33,580 bases of DNA, from contig JAHDWH010000021.1 of NCBI GenBank assembly GCA_023384455.1, positions 5,554 through 39,133 of the forward strand, in the 5' to 3' direction. Positions 32,353 through 33,580 of the stretch are shown piece after piece. This stretch comes from Caldilineaceae bacterium. GTDB taxonomy: Bacteria > Chloroflexota > Anaerolineae > Caldilineales > Caldilineaceae. A program made the position numbers and the translations under genes. The number at the start of each line of letters is the position of its first letter. Position 1 is the first letter of the stretch. The notes beneath the pieces are model-generated. The model was not told where the DNA came from, made no database searches, and was given only the letters and a program-made list of their open reading frames with translations.

Positions 32353-33453
32353 ATGTCCACACCATTTAACGGTCTTGGCGTCCACCTGGGCAATCTATCC
32401 AGGCTATCCGCGGCCCAGAGCCGCTCTATCAGCCCGGAGAATTTCGACGGGGCAAAGGGGGGCGGGGGCAAAGCCACGGAAGGCACAGGGGCTGTATCCG
32501 CCCGGGAGTTGGGCCAGGGCTGGAAAGTCTCCCCCAGCATTCACATCCAGCCCCATCAGTTAGTCACCCTGGCCGAGATCGACGGGCCGGGGGCCATCCA
32601 GCACATCTGGTGTACGGTCCACCCCCAGCATTGGCGGCGGCTGGTTGTGCGTATCTATTGGGACGGGGAAGAGACGCCTTCGGTGGAGACACCCATCGGT
32701 GATTTCTTCTGCAACGGCTGGGGTGAACGCTGCAATGTCAGCTCTCTGCCCGTGGCTGTCAACCCGGCGGGTGGCTTTAATAGCTACTGGGAGATGCCCT
32801 TCCGGGGCAGCGCCCGCATTACCCTGGAAAATCTGTCGCCCGACGAAGTGCGGGGTTTTTACTACTCCATCGATTACACGCTGACCGATGTGCCTGGGAA
32901 TGCGGCCTATTTTCACGCCCAGTGGCGACGCAACAATCCGCTGCCCTATCAGGAGGTCCATACACTGCTGGACGGCGTACAGGGCCAGGGCCACTACGTG
33001 GGCACGTATATCGCCTGGCAGTCCAACACCACCGGCTGGTGGGGCGAGGGGGAGATCAAATTCTATCTGGACGGGGATGGGGAGTGGCCGACAATCTGCG
33101 GCACGGGGACGGAAGATTACTTCGGCGGCGCGTGGAACTGGGAGCATCCCAAAGGGCAATACGGCGTCTATTCCACGGCCTATCTGGGCTTACCCCAGGT
33201 CATCCAGCCCGATGGACTCTACCGCAGCCAGACCCGCTTTGGGATGTACCGCTGGCATGTGCCAGACCCCATCCGCTTTCAGCAGGACTTGCGGGTGACG
33301 ATCCAGGCCCTGGGCTGGCGCTCCCAATTAGAAGGTAAATCCCGCTATCTGCCCCTGCAGGACGACATCGCCTCCACGACCTTCTGGTATCAGGCTGAAC
33401 CCCACGGACCCTTCCCCGTGCTGCCGGGGCTGAACGGACTGGAAGTGATCTGA
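32353..33453 (+). CDS. DUF2961 / GH172-family protein
   Basis: This is a 366-aa protein with no signal peptide, so likely cytoplasmic. Family marks include ARELGQGWKVSPSI, GPGAIQHIWCTV, the central WWGEGEIKFYLDGDGEWP and GTGTEDYFGGAW. DUF2961 is now glycoside hydrolase family 172, with members acting on difructose dianhydride I or alpha-D-arabinofuranosides through two glutamates. Candidate residues here are Glu234 (or Glu232) and Glu254, with spacing close to that of the characterised enzyme. The start has no strong ribosome site; ACAAAGGAATC lies 10-18 nt upstream. It may use sugars brought in by the importer at 14-17.6 kb, but it is 15 kb away. Substrate is inferred only at family level. 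Confidence 0.88.
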   Translation: MSTPFNGLGVHLGNLSRLSAAQSRSISPENFDGAKGGGGKATEGTGAVSARELGQGWKVSPSIHIQPHQLVTLAEIDGPGAIQHIWCTVHPQHWRRLVVRIYWDGEETPSVETPIGDFFCNGWGERCNVSSLPVAVNPAGGFNSYWEMPFRGSARITLENLSPDEVRGFYYSIDYTLTDVPGNAAYFHAQWRRNNPLPYQEVHTLLDGVQGQGHYVGTYIAWQSNTTGWWGEGEIKFYLDGDGEWPTICGTGTEDYFGGAWNWEHPKGQYGVYSTAYLGLPQVIQPDGLYRSQTRFGMYRWHVPDPIRFQQDLRVTIQALGWRSQLEGKSRYLPLQDDIASTTFWYQAEPHGPFPVLPGLNGLEVI

Positions 33454-33473
33454 GCGCGCGAATCCAGAAACGT

Positions 33474-33580
33474 GAAGACGTGAAACGTGAGAGTATGTGA
33501 CGACACCTCACGTTTCACGTCTTCCCGTTTCACGTCTTCCCGTTTCACGTCTTCCCGTTTCACGTCTTCCCGTTTCACGT
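33474..33580. repeat. 18-bp hairpin running into a 15-bp tandem array at the window end
   Basis: GAAGACGTGAAACGTGAG (33474-33491) pairs perfectly with CTCACGTTTCACGTCTTC (33507-33524). From 33511 the unit CGTTTCACGTCTTCC is repeated four times plus ten more bases to 33580, where the window stops. The array may be longer. Its core is the same as at 48-70 and 19833-19878. Confidence 0.9.

Noticed and set aside
33511..33580. CRISPR array at the window end
   Set aside because: The 15-bp units are head-to-tail with no spacer sequence.

Overview
The window looks like chromosomal DNA of a GC-rich, monoderm-type Chloroflexota bacterium (Anaerolineae/Caldilineae-like). This is an inference from gene style, not from a marker gene. 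The clues are several lipoproteins with long Pro/Thr linkers after the lipobox, a Tat-exported sugar-binding lipoprotein, a lipoprotein-type sortase, a large S8 protease with a GFTWSG repeat tail, and many short palindromic repeats between genes. No rRNA, tRNA, CRISPR array, phage module or transposase was seen.

Layout. 1-6.9 kb: an MFS exporter (minus), then a plus-strand run of an FxLYD-type lipoprotein, thyX interrupted in frame by a LAGLIDADG segment, a LysM lipoprotein, a PlsC-like acyltransferase and a sortase. 6.9-10.7 kb: palindromic repeats, a MITE-like element, a decayed aminotransferase fragment and a 974-aa secreted subtilisin-like protease. 10.7-13.9 kb (minus): class III aminotransferase, cyanophycinase-like protein lacking the catalytic serine, and a PsbP-like lipoprotein. 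14.1-19.8 kb: a carbohydrate ABC transporter (binding protein plus two permeases, no ATPase), a second MITE copy nested in an older inverted repeat, and two NAD(P)-dependent enzymes (SDR epimerase type and Gfo/Idh/MocA type) overlapping by 4 bp. 19.9-20.5 kb: a membrane zinc-ribbon protein (minus). 21.0-25.5 kb: a complete Aap/Bzt-type polar amino acid ABC transporter (binding protein, two permeases, ATPase) with hairpins between cistrons. 25.7-27.9 kb (minus): purM and a diheme cytochrome c lipoprotein with one odd heme motif. 28.1-33.5 kb: a U32/RlhA-like protein with a duplicated 3' end, psuG, a third MITE copy, a FmdB zinc ribbon (minus) and a DUF2961/GH172 protein. The window ends inside a 15-bp tandem array.

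How the parts fit. The two ABC operons supply sugars and amino acids, and the SDR and Gfo/Idh enzymes probably process the imported sugar. thyX and purM are nucleotide synthesis, and psuG is pseudouridine salvage. The most unusual items are: (1) thyX with an in-frame homing-endonuclease-like insert lacking recognisable intein splice residues; (2) a ~100-bp MITE-like family with target-site duplications, one copy at the end of a dead aminotransferase copy and one nested in another repeat; (3) a nine-unit GFTWSG repeat whose DNA alternates serine codons as a 36-bp dimer; (4) a CXCH heme motif; (5) a cyanophycinase homologue without its serine. I did not find a clearly new multi-gene defence or mobile system.
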